DNA from: Hyphomicrobiales bacterium | Lineage (GTDB): Bacteria; Pseudomonadota; Alphaproteobacteria; Rhizobiales; Rhizobiaceae | Length of the DNA stretch: 56,307 bases | Assembly (NCBI GenBank): GCA_900472675.1 | Contig: UCJA01000023.1 | Coordinates: 1 to 56,307, forward strand | Direction of reading: 5' to 3' | Shown here: positions 1 to 8,140 of the stretch, one piece after another | How the letters are laid out: the number at the start of each line of letters is the position of its first letter | Position numbering within the stretch: the stretch's first letter is position 1 | Translations under genes and position numbers: made by a program | Notes under the pieces: model-generated | What the model was told of the DNA's origin: nothing | What the model saw: only the letters and a program-made list of their open reading frames with translations | Databases searched by the model: none

Positions 1-57
1 CGGCAGGACAGAGGGGGGTGTCTTGTGGAAGAGCCCAAACGCAAAGGACATCACCCC

Positions 58-549
58 ATGATCCCTACTCATTCCGGCGGGTGCCAGTGCGGCGCGGTGC
101 GCTTCCGGCTTGAGGGCGAGCCGCTCGATTGCGCCATCTGCCATTGCCGCATGTGCCAAAAGGCCTTCGGCGCCTATTACGCGCCGCTCGTAGCGATCGG
201 CGAGGCGCGTCTCACCTGGACTCGTGGCGCTCTCAAATACTTCCATTCGTCCAACCATGTGCGCCGCGGCTTCTGCGCAGATTGCGGCACGCCTTTAAGC
301 TACGAGGCGGACGACGGCGTGGCCCTTTCGGCCGGCAGCTTCGACGAGCCAGCCTTCCTGCCGCCCGTCGTGCAGTTCGGCGTGGAAGGCAAACTGCCGT
401 TTGTCGACGAGCTACATGCGCTTCCCGGCCGGCACACGATGGAAGATCTGGACGCCGCGCCCTTCCTGGACGACATCATCTCCAACCAGCATCCCGACCA
501 CGACACGACAGACTGGCCTTTGCGGCCAGGCCATCCGGAGGACAAGTAA
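58..549 (+). CDS. GFA/CENP-V family zinc-binding protein (copy 1)
   Basis: A 163-residue protein of the glutathione-dependent formaldehyde-activating (GFA, CENP-V) fold. Seven cysteines expected to bind zinc are visible: Cys9/Cys11 in GGCQCGAVRF, Cys28/30/33 in CHCRMC, and Cys73/Cys76 in GFCADCGTPL. The C terminus carries HPDHDT (about 145-150), shared with the two paralogues downstream. The frame is open from a GTG at 25, but ATG 58 has AAAGGA eight bases upstream and starts just before the conserved core, so I prefer it. Its stop overlaps the next start (TAATG). GFA folds occur in Gfa itself and in many proteins of unknown substrate; true formaldehyde activation is not shown. Family call is sure, function is not. 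Confidence 0.88.
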   Translation: MIPTHSGGCQCGAVRFRLEGEPLDCAICHCRMCQKAFGAYYAPLVAIGEARLTWTRGALKYFHSSNHVRRGFCADCGTPLSYEADDGVALSAGSFDEPAFLPPVVQFGVEGKLPFVDELHALPGRHTMEDLDAAPFLDDIISNQHPDHDTTDWPLRPGHPEDK

Positions 550-1025
550 TGACCGAAGAGACCAGAACCGGCGGCTGCCAGTGCGGCGCCGTGCGCTTCC
601 GTATCCAGGGCAAGCTCGGGCGCGCCTCGATCTGCCATTGCCGGATGTGCCAGAAGGCGTTCGGCGGTTTCTTCGGGCCGCTGGTCAGCGCGCCGAAGGA
701 GGGCGTGGAATGGACGCGTGGGGAACCGAAATACTTCCAGTCCTCGGTCAATATCGACCGCGGCTTCTGCGGCGAATGCGGCACGCCGCTCACCTACCGC
801 TACCCGGGCGGGCTGGAGCTTTCGATCGGCGCCTTCGACAACCGCGACGATCTGGCGCCGCAGATCCAGGTCAATTTCGATAGCCATATTCCCTGGGTCA
901 CGACGATCTTCGACCAGCCCAAGCGAGACGCGACCGCGGATGCCGCGAGCCAGGAGATGATCATCTCCTTCCAGCACCCGGACCACGACACCGAACACTG
1001 GCCTTCGAAAGGACTGCACCTGTGA
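549..1025 (+). CDS. GFA/CENP-V family zinc-binding protein (copy 2)
   Basis: A 158-residue paralogue of the preceding gene, translationally coupled to it (ATG 549 shares its A with the upstream TAA). The zinc ligands are at Cys10/12, Cys29/31/34 and Cys74/77, and the C-terminal HPDHDT lies at 143-148. An ATG much further upstream in this frame would run through the first GFA gene and gives an arginine-rich, non-conserved extension, so it was rejected. The stop codon overlaps the GTG of the iminopeptidase gene. It probably has the same unknown small-molecule or thiol-adduct chemistry as its neighbour; two adjacent copies suggest an old tandem duplication. Confidence 0.88.
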   Translation: MTEETRTGGCQCGAVRFRIQGKLGRASICHCRMCQKAFGGFFGPLVSAPKEGVEWTRGEPKYFQSSVNIDRGFCGECGTPLTYRYPGGLELSIGAFDNRDDLAPQIQVNFDSHIPWVTTIFDQPKRDATADAASQEMIISFQHPDHDTEHWPSKGLHL

Positions 1026-1981
1026 CCGAGATCCTGCGCACACTCTACCCGCCGATCGAACCCTATGAGACCGGCCAGCTCGATGTCGGCGACGGCCACA
1101 GCATCTACTGGGAGCGCGTCGGCACCAAGGGTGCCAAGCCCGCGGTCATCCTGCATGGCGGTCCAGGCGGCGGCTGCACGCCGGTCCAGCGGCGGATGTA
1201 TGATCCCGCACTCTACGACGTGCTTTTGTTCGACCAGCGCGGCTGCGGTCGCTCGACGCCGCATGCGTCGCTCGAGGCAAACAGCACCTGGCATCTGGTT
1301 GCCGATACGGAGCGGCTGCGCGAGATGATCGGCGTCGATAAGTGGCAGGTGTTCGGCGGTTCCTGGGGATCGACGCTGGCGCTCGCCTATGCCGAAACCC
1401 ACCCGGAGCGCGTGACCGAGCTTGTCGTGCGCGGCATCTACAGGCTGACCAAGCCCGAGCTCGACTGGTACTACCAGTTCGGCGTGTCGGAGATGTTTCC
1501 GGACAAGTGGGAGGCCTTCGTCGCCCCCATTCCGGAAGACGAGCGGCACGAGATGATGGCCGCCTATCACCGCCGCCTGACCGGGCCGGACCTCGCCGAG
1601 CAGATCCGCTGCGCCAAGGCCTGGAGCGTGTGGGAAGGTTCGACCATCACGCTGCTTCCCGATCCGCAGCTGACCTCCAGCCATGACGACGACCATTTCG
1701 CGCTCGCCTTTTCGCGCATCGAGAACCATTACTTCATGAATGCCGGTTGGCTGGAGGATGGCCAGCTGCTGCGCGATGCGGTGAAGCTCAAGGGCATTCC
1801 GGGCGTCATCGTGCACGGCCGATACGATATGCCCTGCCCGCTCAAATATGCCTTCCAGCTGTCCAAGGTCTGGACGGATGCGGACTTCCACATCATCGAG
1901 GGTGCGGGACATGCGATGACCGAGCCTGGGATCACCGACCAGCTGATCCGCGCCACGGACCGGTTTGCGGGGAAGGGTTAG
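1022..1981 (+). CDS. pip: Proline iminopeptidase (alpha/beta hydrolase, S33 family)
   Basis: A 319-residue cytosolic peptidase that would release N-terminal proline from peptides. It has the oxyanion-hole motif HGGPGGG (about 45-51), the DQRGCGRS block, and the nucleophile elbow GGSWGS with Ser114, followed by the family's ALAYAETHPERV helix; the late GAGHAM supplies the catalytic His. Length is right for bacterial Pip (310-320). The start is GTG 1022, overlapping the TGA of the GFA gene as GTGA, so it is probably translated by coupling. It sits between GFA copies 2 and 3, which is unusual company. Activity on other acyl-peptide substrates is possible, but the family assignment is strong. Confidence 0.92.
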   Translation: MTEILRTLYPPIEPYETGQLDVGDGHSIYWERVGTKGAKPAVILHGGPGGGCTPVQRRMYDPALYDVLLFDQRGCGRSTPHASLEANSTWHLVADTERLREMIGVDKWQVFGGSWGSTLALAYAETHPERVTELVVRGIYRLTKPELDWYYQFGVSEMFPDKWEAFVAPIPEDERHEMMAAYHRRLTGPDLAEQIRCAKAWSVWEGSTITLLPDPQLTSSHDDDHFALAFSRIENHYFMNAGWLEDGQLLRDAVKLKGIPGVIVHGRYDMPCPLKYAFQLSKVWTDADFHIIEGAGHAMTEPGITDQLIRATDRFAGKG

Positions 1982-2025
1982 GCGGCAGGGCAACCTTAGC
2001 AGGCCTGGGCGAGGAGGAGGAGACG

Positions 2026-2493
2026 ATGACAGAGACTCTGAGTGGCGGCTGCCAGTGCGGCGCCGTTCGATATGTGATCCGCGGCCCCGTCAGCGACCAG
2101 GCAATCTGTCATTGCCGCATGTGCCAGAAAGCCGTGGGATCGATCGCATGGCCTTTCTTCACCGTGAAGGCTGCCGATATGGCGTGGACGCGTGGCCGGC
2201 CAACCCTCTACCGCAGCTCCGAGGCGGCCGAGCGGGGATTCTGCCTCGCCTGCGGTACGCCGCTAAGCTTTCAGCCGATCGGTGCAGACGCGCTCGACCT
2301 CTCGATCGGCAGCCTCGACGATCCGACGAGACTGCCGCCGGACAAGCAATACTGGGCTGGCCAGCGCATGCCATGGTTTCACACTCTCGCCGACCTCCCC
2401 GAGACACCGAGTTCCGCTTCGCCTGAAGACATTGAACGGCGGCGTCCGTACCAGCATCCCGATCACGATACAGAAGTTTGGCCAAGTCCATGA
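2026..2493 (+). CDS. GFA/CENP-V family zinc-binding protein (copy 3)
   Basis: A 155-residue third GFA paralogue. ATG 2026 follows a very purine-rich GAGGAGGAGGAG ribosome binding site. Zinc ligands are at Cys9/11, Cys28/30/33 and Cys73/76; the C-terminal HPDHDT is at 144-149 and the protein ends a few residues later. It diverges from copies 1 and 2 in its middle (WPFF in place of GPLV/APLV), so it is not a recent duplicate. Its TGA overlaps the ATG of citramalate synthase. Function unknown; the shared HPDHDT tail groups the three as one subfamily. Confidence 0.87.
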   Translation: MTETLSGGCQCGAVRYVIRGPVSDQAICHCRMCQKAVGSIAWPFFTVKAADMAWTRGRPTLYRSSEAAERGFCLACGTPLSFQPIGADALDLSIGSLDDPTRLPPDKQYWAGQRMPWFHTLADLPETPSSASPEDIERRRPYQHPDHDTEVWPSP

Positions 2494-4106
2494 CACGCGA
2501 ACGCATCTTTCTCTTCGACACGACGCTGCGCGACGGGCAGCAAACGCCCGGCATCGACTTTTCCGTCGAGGACAAGATCGCGATCTCGCAGATGCTGGAC
2601 GAGTTCGGCTTCGACTATGTGGAAGGCGGCTATCCGGGCGCCAACCCGACCGACACCGCATTCTTTTCCGAAAAGCGCACGGCGAAAGCCCAGTTCGTCG
2701 CCTTTGGCATGACCAAGCGGGCCGGCATGTCGGCCTCGAACGATCCGGGGCTTGCCGTGCTGCTGCAGGCGAAAAGCGATGCAGTCTGTTTTGTCGCGAA
2801 AAGCTGGGATTACCACGTGCGCGTCGCGCTCGGCTGCACCAACGAGGAAAACCTTCAGTCCATCCGTGACAGCGTCGAGGCGGCGCGGGCGGCGGGCAAG
2901 GAAGCGCTGGTCGACTGCGAACATTTCTTCGACGGCTACAAGGCCAATCCCGCCTACGCGCTTGCCTGCGCGAAGACCGCGCATGAGGCCGGCGCCCGGT
3001 GGGTCGTGCTTTGCGACACCAATGGCGGCACGCAGCCTGCCGAAGTGGCGAAGATCGTGCAGGCGGTGATTGCGGCCGGCATTCCAGGTGCCTCGCTCGG
3101 CATCCATGCGCATGACGATACCGGCCAGGCGGTCGCCAATTCGCTCGCCGCCATCGATGCGGGCTGTCGCCAGGTGCAGGGCACGCTCAACGGCATCGGC
3201 GAGCGCTGCGGCAATGCCAATCTGGTGACGCTGATCGCCACGCTCTGTCTGAAAGAGGTCTATTCGGCCCGCTTCGAAACCGGCATCGATGCGGAACGGC
3301 TTTCGGGCCTCACCCGCCTTTCCCACGCTTTCGACGAGTTGCTCAACCGTTCGCCCAACCACCAGAGCCCTTACGTCGGCGCCTCGGCCTTTGCCACCAA
3401 GGCCGGAATCCATGCCTCGGCGCTGCTGAAAGACCCGCGCACCTACGAGCATGTACCGCCCGAAAGTGTAGGCAATTTCCGCAAGGTCATGGTGTCCGAC
3501 CAGGGCGGCAAGGCGAATTTCATCAATGCGCTGATGCGGCGCGGCATCACGGTTGCCAAGGACGATCCCCGCCTCGACCAGCTGATCTCGGTGGTCAAGG
3601 AGCGCGAAGCGACCGGCTATGCCTACGAAGGGGCCGACGCCAGCTTCGAGCTGCTTGCCCGCCGGACGCTCGGCACGATCCCGGACTTCTTCGCGGTCGA
3701 TGGTTTCAGGGTGATGGTCGAGCGCCGGTTCGACAGTTTCGGCCGGGTGAAGATCGTCTCCGAAGCCGTCGTCAAGCTCACCATCGACGGTGCGCCGCAC
3801 ATGTCGGTGGCGGAAGGCGACGGCCCGGTCAACGCGCTCGACCTGGCGCTGCGCAAGGATTTCGGCAAGTACCAGAACGAGATCGACGACCTTTTGCTCG
3901 CCGACTTCAAGGTCCGCATTCTGAACGGTGGCACGGAAGCCATCACCCGCGTGCTGATCGAATCCACAGACGGCACCGGCGTGCGCTGGTGGACCGTCGG
4001 CGTGTCGGAAAACATCATCGACGCCTCCTTCCAGGCGCTGATGGATTCGGTGATCTACAAGCTGATGAAGAACCGCGAACTGGCGGGCAAAATCGCCGCG
4101 GAATGA
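2490..4106 (+). CDS. cimA: (R)-citramalate synthase
   Basis: A 538-residue enzyme of the isopropylmalate/homocitrate synthase family. The TIM-barrel domain starts with FDTTLRDGQQTPG, the metal- and substrate-binding signature, and includes GIHAHDD and GTLNGIGERCGNANL; the last 120 residues form a LeuA-type regulatory dimerisation domain. Citramalate synthase condenses pyruvate with acetyl-CoA in the threonine-independent route to 2-ketobutyrate and isoleucine. The long form (over 500 residues) with a DTTLRDGQQ start fits CimA better than LeuA. A TTG at 2478 is in frame, but ATG 2490 overlaps the upstream TGA (ATGA) and is preferred. No leader peptide or attenuator is visible. Confidence 0.88.
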   Translation: MTRERIFLFDTTLRDGQQTPGIDFSVEDKIAISQMLDEFGFDYVEGGYPGANPTDTAFFSEKRTAKAQFVAFGMTKRAGMSASNDPGLAVLLQAKSDAVCFVAKSWDYHVRVALGCTNEENLQSIRDSVEAARAAGKEALVDCEHFFDGYKANPAYALACAKTAHEAGARWVVLCDTNGGTQPAEVAKIVQAVIAAGIPGASLGIHAHDDTGQAVANSLAAIDAGCRQVQGTLNGIGERCGNANLVTLIATLCLKEVYSARFETGIDAERLSGLTRLSHAFDELLNRSPNHQSPYVGASAFATKAGIHASALLKDPRTYEHVPPESVGNFRKVMVSDQGGKANFINALMRRGITVAKDDPRLDQLISVVKEREATGYAYEGADASFELLARRTLGTIPDFFAVDGFRVMVERRFDSFGRVKIVSEAVVKLTIDGAPHMSVAEGDGPVNALDLALRKDFGKYQNEIDDLLLADFKVRILNGGTEAITRVLIESTDGTGVRWWTVGVSENIIDASFQALMDSVIYKLMKNRELAGKIAAE

Positions 4107-4130
4107 GGCAGAGCTCAGTCTCTCCTCACG

Positions 4131-4880
4131 CTACCAGACGATGGGTCCCGCCTCATCGGAGAAGGTTCCGGTCGGGCCATCATCATCCAGCAGGGCAAGT
4201 TCGATGGCGCGGCGGGCACCCTGCCCCACCGTGCGGGCACCGCTGAAGTTGTTGAGCGCAGTTGCCGTGTGGCCGGGGCAGGCAATATTGACCTTGATCC
4301 TGGTGTCCTCGAGAGAAAACGCAAAGGCGAGTGTCGCTGCGTGCGCCGCGGACTTGGAAGACGAATAGTTGCCATACATGCGGCGGTGTTCGTTGCTGGG
4401 TGCCGAATTCCAGCCGAGGGATCCGCCGGAGCTGCCGATCGTGACAATGCGGGCTGCCGGCGCTTCCCGCAGAAGCGGGAGCACAGCCTGCGTGACGGCG
4501 ATCAGGCCAAAGACATTGGTGTCCCATACGGTCCTGATGTCTTCGAGCGGAGCGGAGGTGAGAGCGTTGGTCTTCATGATCTCCGGAAAGGTCATGCCGG
4601 GACGACCTGCGTGCGAAATGCCCGCATTGTTGACAAGCACATCCAGGCGTCCGAATCCGGAGCGGATACGGTCCACAGCGGCGGTGATCGAAGCGCCATC
4701 GGTCACGTCCAGCTGGATGCCATGGGCAAGCGGGCCGATGCCTGAGGCAGCCTTCACCCCCTTCTCCAAAACACGCGATCCGACAAGAACGACAAGCCCG
4801 TTGGCGGCGAGGCCTTGTGCGATCGCAAGACCGATACCCTTGTTGGCGCCTGTGACCAGGGCAACACGCTTTGATTCCAT
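4131..4880 (-). CDS. SDR family NAD(P)-dependent oxidoreductase
   Basis: A 249-residue classical short-chain dehydrogenase. The cofactor motif TGANKGIG is at about 10-17, NNAG follows in the middle, and the catalytic YxxxK is YSSSK, preceded by a serine in IGSSGGS. ATG 4880 has GGAG seven to nine bases upstream; the longer frame to 4928 adds a non-conserved leader and reaches the operator, so it was rejected. It is divergent from a TetR gene, and the shared intergenic region carries a perfect 14-bp inverted repeat, so it is very likely the regulator's target. The substrate cannot be read from the sequence. Confidence 0.9.
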   Translation of the reverse strand: MESKRVALVTGANKGIGLAIAQGLAANGLVVLVGSRVLEKGVKAASGIGPLAHGIQLDVTDGASITAAVDRIRSGFGRLDVLVNNAGISHAGRPGMTFPEIMKTNALTSAPLEDIRTVWDTNVFGLIAVTQAVLPLLREAPAARIVTIGSSGGSLGWNSAPSNEHRRMYGNYSSSKSAAHAATLAFAFSLEDTRIKVNIACPGHTATALNNFSGARTVGQGARRAIELALLDDDGPTGTFSDEAGPIVW

Positions 4881-4928
4881 GACAAATCTCCTTAAGGTGC
4901 CGAGGCTTTGAGACGCCCGTTCGGACAT

Positions 4929-4972
4929 CCATATAAACGGAACATGATTCCGTTTATATGGAACCTTGTTCC
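4929..4972. promoter_or_regulatory. Double TetR operator between SDR and tetR genes
   Basis: Left arm CCATATAAACGGAA (4929-4942), spacer CATGA, right arm TTCCGTTTATATGG (4948-4961): a perfect 14-bp inverted repeat. A second dyad GGAAC-CTT-GTTCC (4960-4972) overlaps its end and is followed by CGTTTA, as in site 1. The two centres (4945 and 4966) are 21 bp apart, two helical turns, so two dimers could bind one face. It lies between the divergent SDR and TetR genes. Confidence 0.85.
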
Positions 4973-4993
4973 GTTTAGCAAGAGAGTCATTTC

Positions 4994-5608
4994 ATGCGTG
5001 AGCCGCGCAAGCAGGCTGCCCCTCCAAATCCGAGCGAACTGCGCGATCAGGGCGGCCAGCGCGCCGATGCGCGGCGGAACCTCGATATTCTTTTGAGCGC
5101 TGCCAAACAGGTGTTCACTGAAAAGGGCGTCGACGCCCCCGTTCGCGATATTGCCGCCAGGGCGGGCGTCGGTATCGGAACGTTCTACCGCCACTTTCCC
5201 GAACGCGCGGACCTGATCAAGGCGGTCTTCCAGCAGGAAGTCGATGCCTGTGCCGACGCTGCCGAAGCACTGGCGGTGGAGCATCCACCGGAACAGGCCC
5301 TGTTTCTCTGGATTGATCGCTACCTGGATTTCATTGCGACAAAACGTGGCCTCACAGCCACCCAGCATGCCGGCAATCCCGCTTTCAGCGCCCTTCCGGC
5401 CTATTTTGAATCGCGTCTGACGCCTGCCCTTGAGGCGTTGCTGGCGTCAGCTGCAGCGGCCGGGAAGGTTCGTGCCGACATTCAGGCCTGGGATCTGTTA
5501 CGGGCGATCGCTTTATTGTCGGCACCGGACAGCCCCGGAAAGCCCGACAATTCGAAACTGCTGGTCTCTCTTCTTCTGGACGGACTTCGCCAGGGAGCCC
5601 AAGCCTAG
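4994..5608 (+). CDS. TetR/AcrR family transcriptional regulator
   Basis: A 204-residue regulator. The N-terminal helix-turn-helix spans about 30-75, with the recognition helix around VGIGTFYRHFPERADLI, which is characteristic of TetR. The C-terminal part is helical and would bind a ligand. It is transcribed away from the SDR gene at 4131-4880 with the double operator in between, so it probably represses both genes until an inducer, perhaps the SDR substrate, binds. Length is normal. No strong ribosome binding site is seen before ATG 4994 apart from a purine patch AGCAAGAGAG. Confidence 0.92.
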   Translation: MREPRKQAAPPNPSELRDQGGQRADARRNLDILLSAAKQVFTEKGVDAPVRDIAARAGVGIGTFYRHFPERADLIKAVFQQEVDACADAAEALAVEHPPEQALFLWIDRYLDFIATKRGLTATQHAGNPAFSALPAYFESRLTPALEALLASAAAAGKVRADIQAWDLLRAIALLSAPDSPGKPDNSKLLVSLLLDGLRQGAQA

Positions 5609-5716
5609 AGGCATGGTCTTTGAGGGGAAAGCGCCCTTATCCGCTTAAGGAAAATTGGTCGCCGAATGAGCCAGATCCGGGAGCTGCAGAAATCTGCACC
5701 TGCAGCGCCTGCGCCC

Positions 5717-5741
5717 GGAACCTTAACGTAACATAACCGTT
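5717..5741 (+). promoter_or_regulatory. Predicted EcfG (RpoE2) promoter of the BON gene
   Basis: GGAAC (5717-5721) and CGTT (5738-5741) are separated by exactly 16 bases, matching the alphaproteobacterial general-stress sigma factor consensus GGAAC-N16/17-CGTT. It points toward the BON-domain gene starting at 5872, leaving a leader of about 120 bases. Small BON proteins are common in alphaproteobacterial stress regulons, which supports the call. Confidence 0.7.
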
Positions 5742-5871
5742 TGTTCATCGGGCGTTCATCAGACGCACGCGACACGGAAGCCGGTTTCCAAAGCTTCGTT
5801 GATCGTGCGTCAGGCCGGGGTTCAAGCGTTCCCGGCGCCGATCGAATGCGAGACGCTTCAGGAGCCGCGCC

Positions 5872-6162
5872 ATGTTTTTGAGCAGTGTTCAGCCATCCAT
5901 CAGCCAGTATGACTTCACCGTCGGTCATGGCATCACCTGCGAGCGTACCGCGGTCGAGGTGGAACTCAGCTATCTGGCGGGCTTTCGCGGCGAAGACGTT
6001 TCGGTGGACATGGTCGGCCACTACGTCGTGCTTGAAGGCACCGTTCCCTCCCCTGCGGATGCCGAACGCGCCTTGAACGTGGCACGCGGTATCGTCGGTT
6101 CCGACCGGGTCATGTCGCGCCTGGTAGTGATCCACGACTCGCGCCCGACGAAACTGCTCTAA
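5872..6162 (+). CDS. BON domain-containing protein
   Basis: A 96-residue protein with one BON domain (about 20-90): the family pattern of charged strand, VxVxGxVxxxxxxxxA and a closing V-x-D/N strand is seen in VVLEGTVPSPADAERAL. BON domains bind phospholipid or occur in periplasmic stress proteins such as OsmY. No signal peptide is visible, so it may be cytosolic or membrane-associated. CAGGAG lies eight bases before ATG 5872. The predicted EcfG promoter 130 bases upstream suggests induction by general stress. Confidence 0.82.
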   Translation: MFLSSVQPSISQYDFTVGHGITCERTAVEVELSYLAGFRGEDVSVDMVGHYVVLEGTVPSPADAERALNVARGIVGSDRVMSRLVVIHDSRPTKLL

Positions 6163-6325
6163 GGGCTCAGCCCTTAAGCCGAAATATTCCAAGCCTTTCA
6201 TGCTTGATCAGACGCTTTAGTCTGTCATTCGTGTCGATGGCCTTTTGAAGTCGTTTCTCGTCTTTACTGCAAGGTTCTGCCATTCTCAACGCTGCTGCTA
6301 GTCACAGCCAAAGCGGGAATGGCGG
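6163..6325. other. Intergenic, start of an AT-richer island
   Basis: I see no gene or RNA fold here. The bases are less GC-rich than the surroundings, which continues into the membrane gene up to about 7090. Confidence 0.4.
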
Positions 6326-6530
6326 ATGTTCAATTTGATCAGAAGTGCCACAGTAAGCTGGGGTGGCGTGTCCGCGGCTATTCTGACGTTGTTCTCATCG
6401 TTGGATGACGTTCTCAACCTGGCCAAGTGGGGACACTGGCTTGTTGAGGCCTGGGGCGATGCAGTATTCGGCTTGATACGTCGGTTTTTCTCCCTTTTCG
6501 CGATCACATTGGAAACCGTCATCAGGCATG
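6326..6530 (+). pseudogene. Possible N-terminal fragment of the following membrane gene
   Basis: The frame from ATG 6326 gives about 65 residues that look like real protein: one amphipathic and one hydrophobic segment, with LTLFSSLDDVL and RRFFSLFAITLE. Near 6520-6540 it turns into arginine-, proline- and histidine-rich sequence typical of a wrong frame, while the frame with ATG 6528 becomes a convincing membrane protein exactly there. A one-base frameshift joining the two is the simplest explanation. Alternatively the upstream part is a separate short gene. A weak GGCGG precedes ATG 6326. Confidence 0.4.
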
Positions 6531-7091
6531 ATGGTGAGCATGGCGATCTTTATCAGCGCTATTGCGCTAGGTGCAAGACTTCAGAACCAGATCAGCAAAG
6601 ACGAAGACTGGCCAGTGAGCGCCCGTCGCCTGCTGAACATCCACATTGCAGCGGCCATATTTCTTTATCTTTTGGCGCCGTTAGCCTTCGCATTCGCGTC
6701 CTTCCAGCCTAGCTGGAATTGGCTGATCGTAACTTATCCGTCCATCGCCTTGCTGATCGCTCACGCTACCTATATCGCGTCAATTCTGATTGGACTTAAG
6801 GGCTGGCCAATTTGGTGCTCACTGATTGTGGCGCTCTTCATGGTCATACTTAGCCACGTGTTCGGGAATGCGACCCTGCATCATCCCGGTGCAGCGAATA
6901 TTTCCCAGCTGGCATCCTCGGCTATAGCCATTGCGGCGGCAATATCCGCAGGACTCCTGATAGTCCTGATCGCGCCGCCCAAAGCCTTTGTCTGGCGCCT
7001 CACCGTGGTCCTTGCCGGCGTTGCGACCTTGGCCTTGATGAACACCCTCAGTACCATAGAGCTGAATCTTACTGCCCCTTCGATCCCCTAA
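6528..7091 (+). CDS. Hypothetical multi-pass membrane protein, possibly truncated
   Basis: A 187-residue protein with about five hydrophobic segments, starting near residues 4-16, 39-58, 66-88, 93-110 and 125-165. I do not recognise the family. Base composition is lower in GC than neighbours and codon use is less biased, so it may have been acquired by transfer. ATG 6528 is followed at once by a second ATG and has only a weak ribosome binding site; the true start may be at 6326 with a frameshift near 6520. No linked gene suggests a role. Confidence 0.55.
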   Translation: MMVSMAIFISAIALGARLQNQISKDEDWPVSARRLLNIHIAAAIFLYLLAPLAFAFASFQPSWNWLIVTYPSIALLIAHATYIASILIGLKGWPIWCSLIVALFMVILSHVFGNATLHHPGAANISQLASSAIAIAAAISAGLLIVLIAPPKAFVWRLTVVLAGVATLALMNTLSTIELNLTAPSIP

Positions 7092-7214
7092 ATCTCGTTT
7101 TAAAGCTAGCCCTTATCGCCTCGCTTCATACACGCTTCAACCGAATGAATTGGTGCGCCGGGTTGGCTTGATCTAGAGCTGTCTGAAAAGACAGAACAAG
7201 ATCGAGGAAACACC

Positions 7215-8126
7215 ATGGCCACCGACAACCCGCCTCTGGCGGCGCAGACCGGCGATACGTCGCGCGGTTTCGCCTTCGCCATGTCGGCCTATCTCCTGTG
7301 GGGCTTCCTGCCCTTCTATATGAAGGCGGTCGGGCATATTCCGGCCTTCGAGGTTCTGGCGCACCGGGTGATCTGGTCGCTGCCGGTCGCAGGCCTTGTG
7401 CTCTTCGCCGTCGGACGGACTGCCGACATCAAGGCGGCACTGCGCTCACCGCGCATCCTCGGCATGGCTGCCGTCACCGCCATCTTCATTACCATCAACT
7501 GGACGACCTATATCTGGGCGATCAGCGTCGGACATGCGCTGGATACGGCGCTCGGCTATTTCATCAATCCGCTGTTCAGCATCTTGCTCGCCGCCGTGCT
7601 GCTTAAGGAAAAGCTGTCGCGGCTGCAGCTGGCGGCGATCGGCCTTGTGGTCATCGCAGTTGCCATCATCACCGTGGATGCCGGCGGCCTGCCCTGGGTG
7701 GCGCTGGTGCTGACGCTCTCCTGGGGCTTTTATGCCTTCTTCCGCAAGACGCTGCCGGTCGGCCCGAACCAGGGCTTCTTCCTGGAAGTGCTGATGCTGG
7801 CGCCCTTCTGCCTAGCCTATGTCATCTACCTGGAAATGACCGGCCAGGGGCATCTGCTGCAGAGCGGGCCCAGCGATACGCTGCTTTTGGTCGCGAGCGG
7901 GCTGGTGACGGCCGTGCCGCTCATCCTCTACGCCAATGGCGCCAAGCTGCTGCGGCTTTCGACGATCGGCCTGATGCAGTATATCGCGCCGACGATGATC
8001 TTTCTCATCGCCATCTTCGCCTTCCATGAACCGCTCAACCTCGTGCGGCTTTGCGCATTCGGGCTGATCTGGGTGGCACTTCTCGTCTATTCCTGGCCGA
8101 TGATCCGCCAGGTCCTGAAACGCTAA
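7215..8126 (+). CDS. rarD: EamA/RarD family transporter
   Basis: A 303-residue inner-membrane protein with ten predicted transmembrane segments in two EamA repeats. The start AYLLWGFLPFYMKA and the middle INWTTYIWAI and LGYFINPL are hallmarks of the RarD subgroup of drug/metabolite transporters. The family is linked to metabolite or chloramphenicol export, but substrates are mostly unknown. GAGGAAAC precedes ATG 7215. The cupin gene follows 14 bases downstream and is probably co-transcribed. Confidence 0.9.
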   Translation: MATDNPPLAAQTGDTSRGFAFAMSAYLLWGFLPFYMKAVGHIPAFEVLAHRVIWSLPVAGLVLFAVGRTADIKAALRSPRILGMAAVTAIFITINWTTYIWAISVGHALDTALGYFINPLFSILLAAVLLKEKLSRLQLAAIGLVVIAVAIITVDAGGLPWVALVLTLSWGFYAFFRKTLPVGPNQGFFLEVLMLAPFCLAYVIYLEMTGQGHLLQSGPSDTLLLVASGLVTAVPLILYANGAKLLRLSTIGLMQYIAPTMIFLIAIFAFHEPLNLVRLCAFGLIWVALLVYSWPMIRQVLKR

Positions 8127-8140
8127 CTTCGGACGAACCC

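Noticed and set aside
2463..3800. A 445-codon minus-strand frame opposite cimA
   Set aside because: Antisense shadow; CimA is clearly encoded on the plus strand.
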